Below, piece by piece: positions 47,914 through 58,200 of a stretch of 64,000 nt of DNA. The stretch comes from Lachnospiraceae bacterium UBA1759. Lineage in GTDB: Bacteria; Bacillota; Clostridia; Lachnospirales; Lachnospiraceae. The notes under the pieces were generated by a model. It had not been told where the DNA came from. It did not search any database and was given only the letters and a program-made list of their open reading frames with translations. Numbering within the stretch: the first letter of the stretch is position 1; each line of letters starts with the position of its first letter. The stretch is from NCBI GenBank assembly GCA_002315555.1, contig DCHF01000006.1, positions 1-64,000 of the forward strand. The letters run 5' to 3'. The position numbers were made by a program, and so were the translations under genes.

Positions 47914-49643
47914 TAGGACTTACATACTATTTGAAGCGTTTTTGTACCCATGTATTCATTGACCGAGGGATAAAAGGTGAAGGCGGCATCGATCCGGTTT
48001 TCAAGTCCCCGCTCCGCTCTCGCAAGCTCGGATGCGCCATAATTCTCCGTGATGAATTTCCGGAAGCCTTCCGCGTCGCTGAACATGACGGCGGACATTT
48101 TGGGGCCGCCGGCTTCGGAGACCGTCATACGGAGAACGTTTTGGTTTCGGCCGATGACACGCATCTGATGTACAGCGACATGCGGGCGCGCAAAGATCGG
48201 CTTGGGATTTCCCGTACCGAAGGGCTCGAGGCAGTTCAATTCTTCGATGAGTCTCTCCGAAATGTACGACAGCGGAAGCCGGGCGTCGATGTTCACGACG
48301 GGGATCAGATCCTCATCGGTCAGTCCGCAGGTGGCGTTCATCCGGTCGCGGAATTCCTGCAGCCGGTCCTCCCGGATGGACAGCCCCGCTGCCATCGCGT
48401 GACCGCCAAAGCGTTCCGAAATGTCCTTACAGCGCATCAGGCCCTCCAGCATATGATATGCCGGAATGGATCTTCCCGAACCCTTCAACCCGCTCTCCGC
48501 GTCCGTAAACACAAATACGGGACGGCCGTATTTCTCCTTCAGCCGTCCGGCAATAATGCCCACCACGCTCTCATGAACGCCCTCCAGACGAACGATCAGG
48601 ATCTTTTCTTCGTTAAGCTTTTCATTCTCCACGAGCTCGATAGCCTGCCGCGTCCCTTCATCGGTCATGCGCTTCCGCTCTTCGTTCAGCGCACGGATCT
48701 TCTGTGCGATCTCCGCTGCCTCCGCCTCATTTTCCGTCTGCAGAAGATCAAATGCCATGCGGACATCGGAAAGGCGTCCCACCGCGTTGAAGCACGGACC
48801 GATGGTATAACCCAGCCGGTACGAATCGATTTCTTCGGGATCCAGCTCGCAGGCATCGATCAGGGCAGACAGCCCGATGTTCTTTGTATGACGCAGTTTT
48901 TCAAGCCCGTTCTTAACGAGAATGCGGTTTTCGCCCTTCAGCTCCACCACGTCCGCCACCGTCGCGATGGCCACGTACTGATACAGTGCTTCCTCCGCTT
49001 CTTCCGGAAGCCCGAACCGGCGGTAAAGCACCTGGATCAGCCGGAACGCCACGCCGGCGCCGCAAAGAGACTTGAAGGGATAGCTGCAGTCCGCCTGCTT
49101 CGGGTCGATGACTGCATCGGCCTCCGGCACCGTCTCCTGCACCTCATGATGATCGGTGATCACGATCTTCAGCCCCTGCGCCTTTGCATAAAGAGTCTCC
49201 TCCTTTGCCGCGATACCGTTATCGCAGGTCAGGATCACGGTACATCCGGCCGCTTTTGCCTCATCGATGATACGCCGGTTGATACCGTAGCCTTCCATGA
49301 CGCGATGCGGCGTGAATAACAGCACATTTCCGCCGATGCGCTTGATTCCCTCATAAAGGATCTCTCCCGCAAAGATCCCGTCATCGTCAAAGTCGCTGGA
49401 CACGGCGATCGTCTCGCCGTTTTTCACCGCCTCCGTGAGAATATCCGCCCCCTTTTCCAGGTCCTTCATGAGAAGCGGATCCGCAAGATCCTTCATGGTC
49501 CCGTAAAGGAACATACGGGCCTCCTCAAGCGTCTCCACATCGCGGTTTCGTAAAAGCCGCGCGGCGATCGGTGAAATGCCGAGTTCACGGCTCCACAAGT
49601 CAAAATCCGCTTTTTTTGTATATTCGATCCAGCGTTCCTTCAT
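47895..49643 (-). CDS. recJ: Single-stranded-DNA exonuclease RecJ
   Basis: The 582-residue protein has the DHH-family phosphoesterase motifs: AVSSDFDDDGIFAGEI (usually DYDVDG), LTCDNGIAAKEE, VITDHHEVQ and GAGVAFRL, followed by a DHHA1 region with FGGHAMAAGL. RecJ degrades single-stranded DNA 5' to 3' during repair. The start at 49643 follows AAGGAGC by seven bases. It is upstream of relA on the same strand. Confidence 0.9.
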   Translation of the reverse strand: MKERWIEYTKKADFDLWSRELGISPIAARLLRNRDVETLEEARMFLYGTMKDLADPLLMKDLEKGADILTEAVKNGETIAVSSDFDDDGIFAGEILYEGIKRIGGNVLLFTPHRVMEGYGINRRIIDEAKAAGCTVILTCDNGIAAKEETLYAKAQGLKIVITDHHEVQETVPEADAVIDPKQADCSYPFKSLCGAGVAFRLIQVLYRRFGLPEEAEEALYQYVAIATVADVVELKGENRILVKNGLEKLRHTKNIGLSALIDACELDPEEIDSYRLGYTIGPCFNAVGRLSDVRMAFDLLQTENEAEAAEIAQKIRALNEERKRMTDEGTRQAIELVENEKLNEEKILIVRLEGVHESVVGIIAGRLKEKYGRPVFVFTDAESGLKGSGRSIPAYHMLEGLMRCKDISERFGGHAMAAGLSIREDRLQEFRDRMNATCGLTDEDLIPVVNIDARLPLSYISERLIEELNCLEPFGTGNPKPIFARPHVAVHQMRVIGRNQNVLRMTVSEAGGPKMSAVMFSDAEGFRKFITENYGASELARAERGLENRIDAAFTFYPSVNEYMGTKTLQIVCKSYCLIKR

Positions 49644-49776
49644 TGAATGCTCCTTATCTCTCACGTCACTTTCCGATAAACGTTATCTTTTATATTCTAC
49701 GATAAATCCGGCCGTTTTTGTAGCATTTTTTCCCGCAATATGATACGATGCGGTTATGAAAGCACAGGAGGTGCCC

Positions 49777-50157
49777 ATGAAGCTGCTTGAATCCGGTGAA
49801 ATGTATCTTGAGACCATACTGATCCTGTCCCAGACAAAGGATGGTGTCCATGCGATCGATCTTGCCGAATATATGAATTTTTCAAAGCCCAGTGTCAGCC
49901 GTGCGCTTTCCAACCTTAAGGAGGGAGGTTACTGCATCGTCGATGAGATGGATCACATCCGCCTCACGAAGACGGGCCGTGCCATCGCCGAGAAGATCTA
50001 CGAGCGCCACCGCGTTCTGACCGAATGCTTAACGCGCCTTGGGGTCGATGAAAAGCAAGCGGTCGCCGATGCCTGTAAGATCGAACACGACATCAGCGAT
50101 GCCACCTTCGAAGCACTGAAGAAACACCTCGGAAAACTGACCGATACACCGCAATGA
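49777..50157 (+). CDS. DtxR/MntR-type metal-dependent regulator
   Basis: The 126-residue protein has a winged helix at about residues 5-65 (AIDLAEYMNFSKPSVSRALSNLKEGGY) followed by a dimerisation part (RHRVLTECLTRLGVDEKQAVADACKIEHD), the layout of DtxR/MntR repressors. The E-C/H-x-x-H-type ligand set is represented by Cys and Glu/His in ACKIEHD. It would repress metal uptake genes when Mn or Fe is plentiful. AGGAGG lies five bases before the ATG. The in-frame ATG 21 bases upstream lacks a site. No transporter gene is next to it. Confidence 0.88.
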   Translation: MKLLESGEMYLETILILSQTKDGVHAIDLAEYMNFSKPSVSRALSNLKEGGYCIVDEMDHIRLTKTGRAIAEKIYERHRVLTECLTRLGVDEKQAVADACKIEHDISDATFEALKKHLGKLTDTPQ

Positions 50158-50172
50158 TCCCTGATATAAACA

Positions 50173-50208
50173 TAAAAAGGAAGTGTGAATGTTCACACTT
50201 CCTTTTTA
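50173..50208. terminator. Bidirectional terminator overlapping the kinase stop codon
   Basis: AAAAAGGAAGTGTGAA pairs perfectly with TTCACACTTCCTTTTT with T-runs on both strands. It serves the DtxR gene on the plus strand, and the last codons of the histidine kinase lie inside it. Confidence 0.9.
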
Positions 50209-51233
50209 TATTGCGGTACGACCGCCATTTTAAACCAGAAGGCGCTGCCCTTTCCGACGGTGCTTTCCACCCCGTACTCCGCCTGTTGCAGTTCCAGGGT
50301 CCGCTTTACGATCGAAAGACCGAGGCCGGTACCCATGCGCAGTTTTTCACGCGCGGTGTTGCTTTTATAATAACGGTCCCAGATCATGGCAAGTTCGCTC
50401 TCGGGAATACCGGCGCCGTGGTCACGGACAACGACTGTCACCGTACCGTCCTCTGTCTTCTGCTCGATCTCGATCTTCTTGACATCCGTCGAATGATTGA
50501 CGGCATTGTTGATCAGATTACTGATGATCTGCCACAGCATTGCGGGATCCGCGTTAATAAAAGCCGGCTCATCCTTATTAAATTCAATGGTGAAGCCCTC
50601 CGGCTCAAGCAGCTTCCGGTAACGTTCGATCATACTCTCAATGGATACCGTAAGACAATGCACCTTGCGTTCCGGTACAGCCACCCCCGCCTCGATCCGG
50701 CTGAGATCCAGGATATCCGTGACAAGCTCGTTGAGCGCGACCGTTTCATCAATGATCACCTGCAGGTTCTCCGGGGTGTTTTCTCCCGGAATGTCCCGCA
50801 TCATCTCCGCATAACCGCGGATCATCGTCAGCGGAGTCCGGAGGTCATGTGATACATTGGAGACCAGTTCACGCTGCAGCTGTTCCGTTTTTTTAAGTTC
50901 CGCCGAAGCGTAGTTCAGTGCGTTGCAAAGCTCATCGTACTCACGGATCCGGTTTTCCGGAAGTTCCAGATCATAGTCCGCTTCCGCAAGGAGCTTTGCC
51001 TGCTGCGTAATTTTCGCAAGCGTTCTTGAATTCCCTTTCGCATACAGCGCTGCCATAATAAGTGAAACGAGAACCATTAGTACGATGGTCACGAATGTTG
51101 TCAGCTGTATCTCACGGATCATTTCCGGATCCCGTACAAAAGGACGGAAAACAGCCGGTACACTGAGCAGACAGAGGATCATGATGCCGGAATAAACTAA
51201 CAGGTCCAGAAACATCCTTGTTCTCAGTGTCAT
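50193..51233 (-). CDS. Sensor histidine kinase
   Basis: The 346-residue membrane kinase has two membrane segments (about 7-28 and 46-68) with a short loop of 15-20 residues between, a HAMP-like helix, a HisKA domain with phospho-acceptor His in SNVSHDLRTPLTMIRGY and an HATPase domain (NLINNAVNHS, RDHGAGIPE, GTGLGLSIV). The short loop suggests sensing within the membrane. The start at 51233 lies seven bases after the regulator stop; a TTG upstream is inside that gene. It partners the regulator at 51241. Confidence 0.92.
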   Translation of the reverse strand: MTLRTRMFLDLLVYSGIMILCLLSVPAVFRPFVRDPEMIREIQLTTFVTIVLMVLVSLIMAALYAKGNSRTLAKITQQAKLLAEADYDLELPENRIREYDELCNALNYASAELKKTEQLQRELVSNVSHDLRTPLTMIRGYAEMMRDIPGENTPENLQVIIDETVALNELVTDILDLSRIEAGVAVPERKVHCLTVSIESMIERYRKLLEPEGFTIEFNKDEPAFINADPAMLWQIISNLINNAVNHSTDVKKIEIEQKTEDGTVTVVVRDHGAGIPESELAMIWDRYYKSNTAREKLRMGTGLGLSIVKRTLELQQAEYGVESTVGKGSAFWFKMAVVPQYKKEV

Positions 51234-51240
51234 CTTCGCG

Positions 51241-51969
51241 TCATTCTTCTTTCTCTTCAAATCGGTACCCCATTCCTCTTAATGTGACGATCAGATCGCG
51301 GTACGGTCCCATTTGATTCCGCAGCATTTTTACATGTGTATCCAGTGTCCGGTCATCGCCGTAATAATCAAATCCCCAGATCTCCGTCAGGATCTGCTCG
51401 CGTGAAAGGGCAATGCCCTTGTTCCGGATGAACATAAGGAGAAGCTCGAACCCCTTATAGGTCAGTTCGCGCGGTTCTTCATCCACAAATACAGTGCGCG
51501 CCGTCGGATTCACGATCAGTCCCCGGTACCGGTAAACACTGTCCGGAGCGTTTGCGGCATCGTCCGCCGCCTGCAGACCTTCCACCTGTTTTTCCGTCCT
51601 GCGTGCCTTATCATAACGAGCCGTCAGCGCTTTTATGCGAAGGATCAGTTCCTTCGGTGAGAACGGCTTTACCACATAGTCATCGGCACCGGCTTCCAGC
51701 CCGTGAATACGATCATACTCTTCAACGCGCGCAGAAAGCATGATCACAGGCACATCGGAAAATGCCCGGATCCTCCGGCAGGCGGATATGCCGTCCACGC
51801 CCTCCATCATGATATCCATTACGATCGTATCAAAGCGGTTCCTGCGGCACAGAAGGACCGCCTCTTCGCCATTATCCGCTTCCTCAACTTCAAAGCCCTC
51901 AAACTCCGCGTACTTCCGTACGACGGAACGGATCATTTTTTCATCATCAACGACCAGAATTCTTGCCAT
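51241..51969 (-). CDS. OmpR/PhoB-family response regulator
   Basis: The 242-residue protein has a receiver domain (VDDEKMIRSVV, phosphorylation Asp in VMDIMMEG, Lys in VVKPFSP) and a winged-helix output domain from about 145 (YKGFELLLMFIRNKG, RTLDTHVKMLRNQMG). It precedes its cognate kinase. The genes it controls are unknown; the divergent FAD oxidoreductase pair starting 156 bases away is a candidate. GGAGG stands before the ATG. Confidence 0.95.
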   Translation of the reverse strand: MARILVVDDEKMIRSVVRKYAEFEGFEVEEADNGEEAVLLCRRNRFDTIVMDIMMEGVDGISACRRIRAFSDVPVIMLSARVEEYDRIHGLEAGADDYVVKPFSPKELILRIKALTARYDKARRTEKQVEGLQAADDAANAPDSVYRYRGLIVNPTARTVFVDEEPRELTYKGFELLLMFIRNKGIALSREQILTEIWGFDYYGDDRTLDTHVKMLRNQMGPYRDLIVTLRGMGYRFEEKEE

Positions 51970-52068
51970 CGTTCCTCCAGAAAGTCAATATTTGATCAAC
52001 TCCCCCCACAGAGGACAATATTATCACTATTTGTGTAAAATTGGAACGTTTTTTCAATAGAAATCCAT

Positions 52069-52097
52069 TTGTACGGGGACGGAAAAAGTGTTATACC
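52069..52097 (+). promoter_or_regulatory. Promoter for the FAD oxidoreductase pair
   Basis: TTGTAC, a 17-base spacer and TATACC, 28 bases before the ATG at 52126. The gap from 51970 holds also the (unclear) promoter of the two-component genes. Confidence 0.6.
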
Positions 52098-52125
52098 TGA
52101 AGTATCTACACAAAGGAGATTTCCT

Positions 52126-53874
52126 ATGAAAAAATTGATCACCTCCGGCAGTTTTAACAAAGGCGGCTGGACCTTTGATACGGACTTCATCCCCGTCATG
52201 GGAATGCCGTACCTGATGGCACACGGTCTCGGAAGACCTGTGGCCGATGCCTCCGCCTCCTTCTCGGCTCCCGCGGGAACCTATCACCTTTACGTATATA
52301 CCTTCAACTGGGTCGCACCGTGGAAAAAGGAATATGCTCCGGGCGTGTTCCGCATTCTGATGGACGGTGCGGACGCCGGTACCTTCGGTAATGCTCCGGA
52401 AGAATGGGGCTTTGTCCGCGGAACGGATATCACGCTGTATGGAAGCACCCACACCGTCGTTCTTCGGGACCTGACCGGTTTTGACGGGCGTATCGGCTGT
52501 ATTTTCTTAACGGACGAGGACAATGTCCTTCTCCCGGACGCTAATAACTTTTTTGATTTTTACCGGGAACTCACCGGCAACCCGAAAAGCACGCGCATCG
52601 ACGCGGACTTCGTGGTCGCGGGTGGCGGTCTTTCCGGTATGTGCGCCGCTGTCATGGCAGCGCGCCGCGGACTGAAAACGCTCCTGATCCAGGACCGTCC
52701 GGTCGTGGGCGGCAACAATTCCTCGGAGGCCCGCGTATGGCTGGGCGGCAGCCGCAATGCGGAACCGATGCCGGGCATCGGAAACATCGTCGGCGAATTC
52801 GAGCAGGAAAAGGTCGGTCACTACGGCCCGGAAAACTGCGGCCCCATTTACGAGGATGAACGCAAGGCGCAGGTGATCCGCGAGGCGGGTGTCGAACTTC
52901 TTCTGAACTGTACCGTCAAGGATGTGGTGATGAAAAACGGCGCCATCGATTCTCTGGTCATCTGGAACACCACAGCCGATGAAGTCTTCACCGTAAAAGC
53001 TCCGATCTATGCGGACTGCACCGGTGACGGTACGGTCGGCGCACTGGCCGGTGCGGATCACGAAGTCACGACCAACGGACACATGGGCAAGTCCAATGTC
53101 TGGTACGTGCGTGATACCGGCGAGCACCGGGATTTTCCGGCGTGTCCGTGGGCCATCGACCTTGCAGGTGTGGATATTCCCGGACGCGAAGGCGTGCCGG
53201 ACATTTACGGCGGTCTTCGCGAACGCAGCCTGGGCGGCTGGTTCTGGGAGGTCGGTATGGAACAGGATCCCATTCTGAAGGGCGAATATGCGCGCGACCT
53301 GAATCTTCGCGCCATGTACGGTGCCTGGGACGCGCTGAAGAATCACGATCACGATTATGACACGTGGGAGCTCGGTGAGTCGATGGTCATCGGCGGCATG
53401 CGCGAATCCCGCCGCCTGTTCGGAGATGTGCTCCTCACAAAATCCGAGGTCTATCAGGGTATCGACTATCCGGACGGCTGCGTTCCGTCCTTCTGGAATT
53501 TTGACGTCCACTATCCGGACCCGCGCTTCTACGGTGCTTTCCGTGAGGGTGATGCTTTCCTGACCCACGATTACCATGAACGCTTCAACAAGCCCTTCTG
53601 GGTCCCCTACCGCTGCCTGTACTCGCGGAACGTCCCGAACCTGTTCATGGCCGGACGCAACGTGTCCGTTTCCCATGATGCCCTCGGCACCGTCCGCGTT
53701 ATGCGCACCTGCGGTATGATGGGCGAAGTCATCGGCCTTGCGGCAAGCCTCTGCCTCCGCCACGACACACGCCCGCGCAGTATTTACGAGATCTATCTGA
53801 ACGAAATGATGGACGAGCTTAAGCGCATCCCGTACAACGGGATTCCCCGTCCCACACACAACAGCGGCTTATAA
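52126..53874 (+). CDS. FAD-dependent oxidoreductase with N-terminal beta-sandwich domain
   Basis: The 582-residue protein begins with about 150 residues of beta-rich sequence (YHLYVYTFNWVAP, LRDLTGFDGRIGCIFL) that look like a golvesin or xanthan-lyase-type binding module. An FAD_oxidored flavoprotein domain follows, with GGGLSGMCAAVMAARRG at about 167 and VVGGNNSSEARVW. Proteins of this type occur in polysaccharide-use gene clusters and their reaction is generally unknown. There is no signal peptide. It is followed after ten bases by a related flavoprotein, and both start at the promoter at 52069. Confidence 0.82.
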   Translation: MKKLITSGSFNKGGWTFDTDFIPVMGMPYLMAHGLGRPVADASASFSAPAGTYHLYVYTFNWVAPWKKEYAPGVFRILMDGADAGTFGNAPEEWGFVRGTDITLYGSTHTVVLRDLTGFDGRIGCIFLTDEDNVLLPDANNFFDFYRELTGNPKSTRIDADFVVAGGGLSGMCAAVMAARRGLKTLLIQDRPVVGGNNSSEARVWLGGSRNAEPMPGIGNIVGEFEQEKVGHYGPENCGPIYEDERKAQVIREAGVELLLNCTVKDVVMKNGAIDSLVIWNTTADEVFTVKAPIYADCTGDGTVGALAGADHEVTTNGHMGKSNVWYVRDTGEHRDFPACPWAIDLAGVDIPGREGVPDIYGGLRERSLGGWFWEVGMEQDPILKGEYARDLNLRAMYGAWDALKNHDHDYDTWELGESMVIGGMRESRRLFGDVLLTKSEVYQGIDYPDGCVPSFWNFDVHYPDPRFYGAFREGDAFLTHDYHERFNKPFWVPYRCLYSRNVPNLFMAGRNVSVSHDALGTVRVMRTCGMMGEVIGLAASLCLRHDTRPRSIYEIYLNEMMDELKRIPYNGIPRPTHNSGL

Positions 53875-53884
53875 AGGAAACAAC

Positions 53885-55210
53885 ATGGCAAAGTTTATTT
53901 CGGAACCGGAAAAGAAGATCGAAGTGCTTTACGAATGCGATGTGCTGGTCATCGGCGGAGGTCCTGCGGGCATTGCCGCGGCGGCAGGCGCTGCGAAGGC
54001 GGGTGCGGACACGATGATCGTGGAACGCTACGGATTCCTGGGCGGTAATATTACGGTCTGCGCGGTGGAACCGCCCAGCTGGTACCGTCAGGAAAAGACG
54101 ACGATGCCCGGTGGTGTACAAAAAGAGATCGAGGACCGTATGGTGGCTCTGGATGCCGTAAAGCCGGTAGCCTTCCGCCCGAGTACCGGTCTCGCATATG
54201 ATACGGAGATCTATAAAACAATGGCCGATGACTATGTCATCGACCAGGGGATCCGTCCGCTTTATCACTGTATGGGTGTGACCCCGTACATGGACGGTGA
54301 TGTGGTGAAAGGTGTGATCACCGAGTCCAAATCCGGACGTATGGTGATCCTGGCAAAACGTGTAGTCGATGCCACCGGCGATGCCGACCTCGTTTCCCGC
54401 TCCGGTGCCCCCTGCTTCCTCGGCGATCCGGTGACCGGCGCCATGCAGGGCGGAACGCTCAAGTTCTTTGCGAATAACGTGGACATCGCCCGCGTGGAAA
54501 AACTGATGGATGAGGATCCGGAATCCCGCCATCCGCTGATCCACCGCCTTCTGTACCAGCCCTTCAAACGCGCGGAAGCCGCCGGCGAGGAGCCGCTCAA
54601 GTATTCGATGAACACGATCTTCTATACCTGCATCGAGCCCGATGAGATCAATATCAATCTGGCTACATACGACCGCGAGCTGAACGGTACGGATGTTCAG
54701 AGTCTTACGGACAGCGAGATCCGCCTCCGCAGGGAATCGCTGGAGGTCCTCCGCCGTCTCCGCCTGTACGGCGACGGTTTTGAAAAAGCCAGGCTCCGCA
54801 ACTTTGCGACACAGGTTGGCATTCGCGAGACCCGCCGCATTTTGGGTGGTTATACGCTGACCAAGAAGGACATTTACGAACGGGCACGTTTTGAAGATAC
54901 GATCGGTGTCTTCCCGGTCTATGCCGACGGCGAAGGCGTCAAGGAGATCCCCTTCACCGATGCTTACTTCCAGGTCCCGTTCCGTATTCTCTGCCCGCAG
55001 GGCGTAAAGAATCTTCTGGCCGCGGGCCGCTGCATTTCCGGCGAGCGCGCCGCCATTCCGACCACCCGGCAGATGGATTTCTGCATGGTCACCGGTCAGG
55101 CGGCAGGTGCCGCATCCGCGCTCTCCATCCGGGAGGACAAGGCCTCCGCGGAGGTGGATATCCAGGCGCTCCAAAAGGAGCTCATGCGTCAGGGACTCAG
55201 AGTTTTGTAA
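53885..55210 (+). CDS. FAD-dependent oxidoreductase (FAD_oxidored family)
   Basis: This 441-residue flavoprotein has VIGGGPAGIAAAAGAAKAG at residue 20, YGFLGGNITVCAVEP, and the C-terminal GRCISGERAAIPTTRQMD with the GQAAGAA motif. It lacks the extra N-terminal domain of its neighbour. The substrate is unknown. It overlaps the HelD-fusion gene tail-to-tail by 22 bases, with no terminator in between. Confidence 0.85.
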   Translation: MAKFISEPEKKIEVLYECDVLVIGGGPAGIAAAAGAAKAGADTMIVERYGFLGGNITVCAVEPPSWYRQEKTTMPGGVQKEIEDRMVALDAVKPVAFRPSTGLAYDTEIYKTMADDYVIDQGIRPLYHCMGVTPYMDGDVVKGVITESKSGRMVILAKRVVDATGDADLVSRSGAPCFLGDPVTGAMQGGTLKFFANNVDIARVEKLMDEDPESRHPLIHRLLYQPFKRAEAAGEEPLKYSMNTIFYTCIEPDEININLATYDRELNGTDVQSLTDSEIRLRRESLEVLRRLRLYGDGFEKARLRNFATQVGIRETRRILGGYTLTKKDIYERARFEDTIGVFPVYADGEGVKEIPFTDAYFQVPFRILCPQGVKNLLAAGRCISGERAAIPTTRQMDFCMVTGQAAGAASALSIREDKASAEVDIQALQKELMRQGLRVL

Positions 55211-58200
55211 TCCGTGACGATGTCGGCTCTTGACGGGCCGGTAATAAAGTAGTAATCGATTTCATCGCCCTCCATGTAAATATAAGGGCCGTACATCGGG
55301 ATCGCGCAGCAGCTTGCCGTCGTTTCGCAGGCCACCGCGATCCCGTAGTTTTTGTCCGACCAGACCATCGGAAGCTGCAGACGCTTACCGCCGTAGGAGA
55401 TGTACATCGCCCGGTTGGTCAGCGGTTCAAACGCCTCGGTCGCGAGCCCCTTCGCAAACAGCTTCTCCTTCTTTTCCCAGTCAAAATAGATCCAGTTGTC
55501 CATACCGTCGCACTGCCGTGCGGCGGTCTTTTTTTCGGCAAGAAGGACCTTGTTTTTGGGATCCGTAAACGTCAGTCTTCCGGTCGCCTTGTCGATGTAA
55601 ACGTTCAGCTCCTTTGTGGATAACAGGACCTGCTCGCGGCTTTCACGGACCTTCATGTCCACCTTTTCCTCCGGGCGGAGGTCAAAGCGGTTGCCCCTTA
55701 TCTTCTTGTCCTGTCCCTTCCGAAACTGGACGTGCAGGATCCGGTCGGATACCGGGGTCAACCGTAGCTGTCCGTAGCTGCAGGCAATGTCTAACGACAG
55801 CGGATTCCGCTTGATCCACTGGACGCGGAGATCGATGGTCCCGTGTCCCTTCGGCCGCATCTTTCCGGGTTCCATCATGGTGCCGAATGCGTATTTGCTC
55901 GGGTTCAGCGGAAGATCGGTGCGTTCGGCTGCAGGGGCTTTCTTGACGGATGCGGACTTGTTAACGGACACTGTCGAAGCTGTTTTTGCTGAAGCTGAAG
56001 ACACCGCTGCCGTCTGCATTGCTTTTGAAGCTCCGGTGTTGTCCGTTCCGGACTTCTCCTCCGGCCCCTCATACTCCTTCTTCATTGCATCTTTTATGAT
56101 GCGTGCCTCCGTAAAGAACTCCCGGGCAGTCATGCCGTCACGGTCCGTATAGACCCGTTCCGGTTCCATCATCCGCCGTTGATGATATTCCTCACGCCTC
56201 AGGATCTCGGGATCCTCTTCGACCTCTCTCCGGTATTTCTTTGCAAGCTCCGGATCCGCCTTTTCGGCGATCATCGCCGACAACGGGCCGCAGTGGAAGA
56301 TCTTCAGCTCATGAAGTGCACGAGTCGCGGCTACATAAAGCAGTTTGACGTTTTCATCACCGGACGGGTACTTCTCCTCCGTCGGATCAAAGATCACAAC
56401 GGCATCGAATTCCAGGCCCTTGGTCAGGTCGATCGGCAGCACCATAACGCCGCTTCCGAATTCCACGGTCGCCTCGTCGCAGTTGCGCACGTCGGTGTAC
56501 CCGGAAAGTGCGCGGGTGACCTCGTCCGCTTCGGCACGATCTTTACAAATGACCGCGATGGTATCGAGTCCCTTCTCCCGGAACGCGGCAATACTATCCG
56601 CCGTCCGCTCGATCAGCGCTTCGCGGCTCGCGCACTTTTGAATCTCCACCGGTGCACCGTGACGGACGATGGGTTCGATCGGATAGATCGGGAAACGGCC
56701 GTGCTCCAGGATGCCGACTGCGGTTTCGGAGATCTCGATCGTATTACGATAACTCTTCCGGAGCACACTGAAGCTGTCGTACTCCTCACTCAGCATCAGT
56801 TCGCGAAGCTCTTCCCAGTCGTTCAGACCGAAGCCCGGATGGATATTCTGGGAAACATCGCCCATGATCGTGTAGGTGCACGAACGCAGACAATACTTCA
56901 GCACGCGGTACGCCATCATGCCGAAATCCTGCGCTTCATCGATGACCACGTGACTGGCCTCCCGGATCCCGTCCGTTTCCTTGATGCGCCGGTAGAGGAA
57001 TGCGAGCGCTGCAAGGTCATAAAGGTCGTAGGTCCCGCGCTCGTAGCGGGCCTCCTGCCCCTCCATCTTCCGTTCAAACAGGAAATCCTCGTAAAGATCG
57101 TAGATGGAGCCCTTGAACTCGCCGCGTCCGAAATAATACCTGCAAAGCTTGATGAGGTCCTTTTTCTGCTCCTCGGAATAGAGGACGTTTTTATCGCCGA
57201 TCTCATTCTCGAGCTTGCCCATCAGGATCTCATTCAGAATGATGATCTTCTCCTCCATGGACAGCCTCGTACGTTCGCGAATGACCTCTTCCACCACATC
57301 CTTGGATAAAAGCTGGACTCCGCCGTTCTTCACATATACATTGCGCGCGGGGATCTGCGACTTTTCATAACGGTCGCACCAATCCCGGAGTTTTTCAAAC
57401 CATGCCGTCTGTCCCTTCATCGTGACATCGGGGTCGTTCGTGAGCGGACGGATCTTTCCCGGAGAAACATTCCAATCCTCGTAAAGAAGATTCGTGAAAA
57501 GCTGCTCCATCGTCATCTGGGAGACGCCGTCCACATCCAGGTCCGGCAGAACGCCGGTGATGTAGTTTAACAGGATCCGGTTGCTGCCGATGATGTAGAA
57601 ATCCTGCGGGCGGAACAGATGCGGATAGTTGTACAGAATGTAGGAGATCCGGTGCATGGCGACCGTGGTCTTACCGCTGCCCGCCGCGCCCTGAACGATC
57701 AGGTTATGCCGCGGATTCTTGCGAATGATCCGGTTCTGCTCGGTCTGGATCGTTGCAATGATCTCGTTCAGGACCTTCTTTTTACTGCGGCCCAGATACT
57801 TGTTTAAAAGATCGTCATTCGCCACGACCTCCACGTCGTAATAATCCAGAAGCTTACCGTTTTCGATCTCATAGCTTCTCTTCCGCTTGAGATCCACCTC
57901 CTGAATGCCCTCGGATTTGACCGAATACTCGACCTTCCCGAGATGGTTTTCGTAGTAGACCGAAGCGATCGGGCTGCGCCAGTCAATGACGATCGGCCGC
58001 GCATCTTCCCCTGTGATGCCACTCTTTCCGATGTAAAACGTCTCATCATGCTTCTGTTTCGGGTCGCGGATGTCGATACGGCCGAAGTACGGTTTTGACG
58101 CGATCTTCGACTCCACCGCGAGCTGCCGCGCATCCTGCTCCATCAGAAGCTTCAGATTACGCAGCATGCCGAGCTTCTGCCGGTCCTCCGCATCGAATTC

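Noticed and set aside
52507..53859. Minus-strand frame of 450 codons opposite the FAD oxidoreductase
   Set aside because: Antisense shadow: the plus strand carries a clear FAD site and ribosome-binding site.
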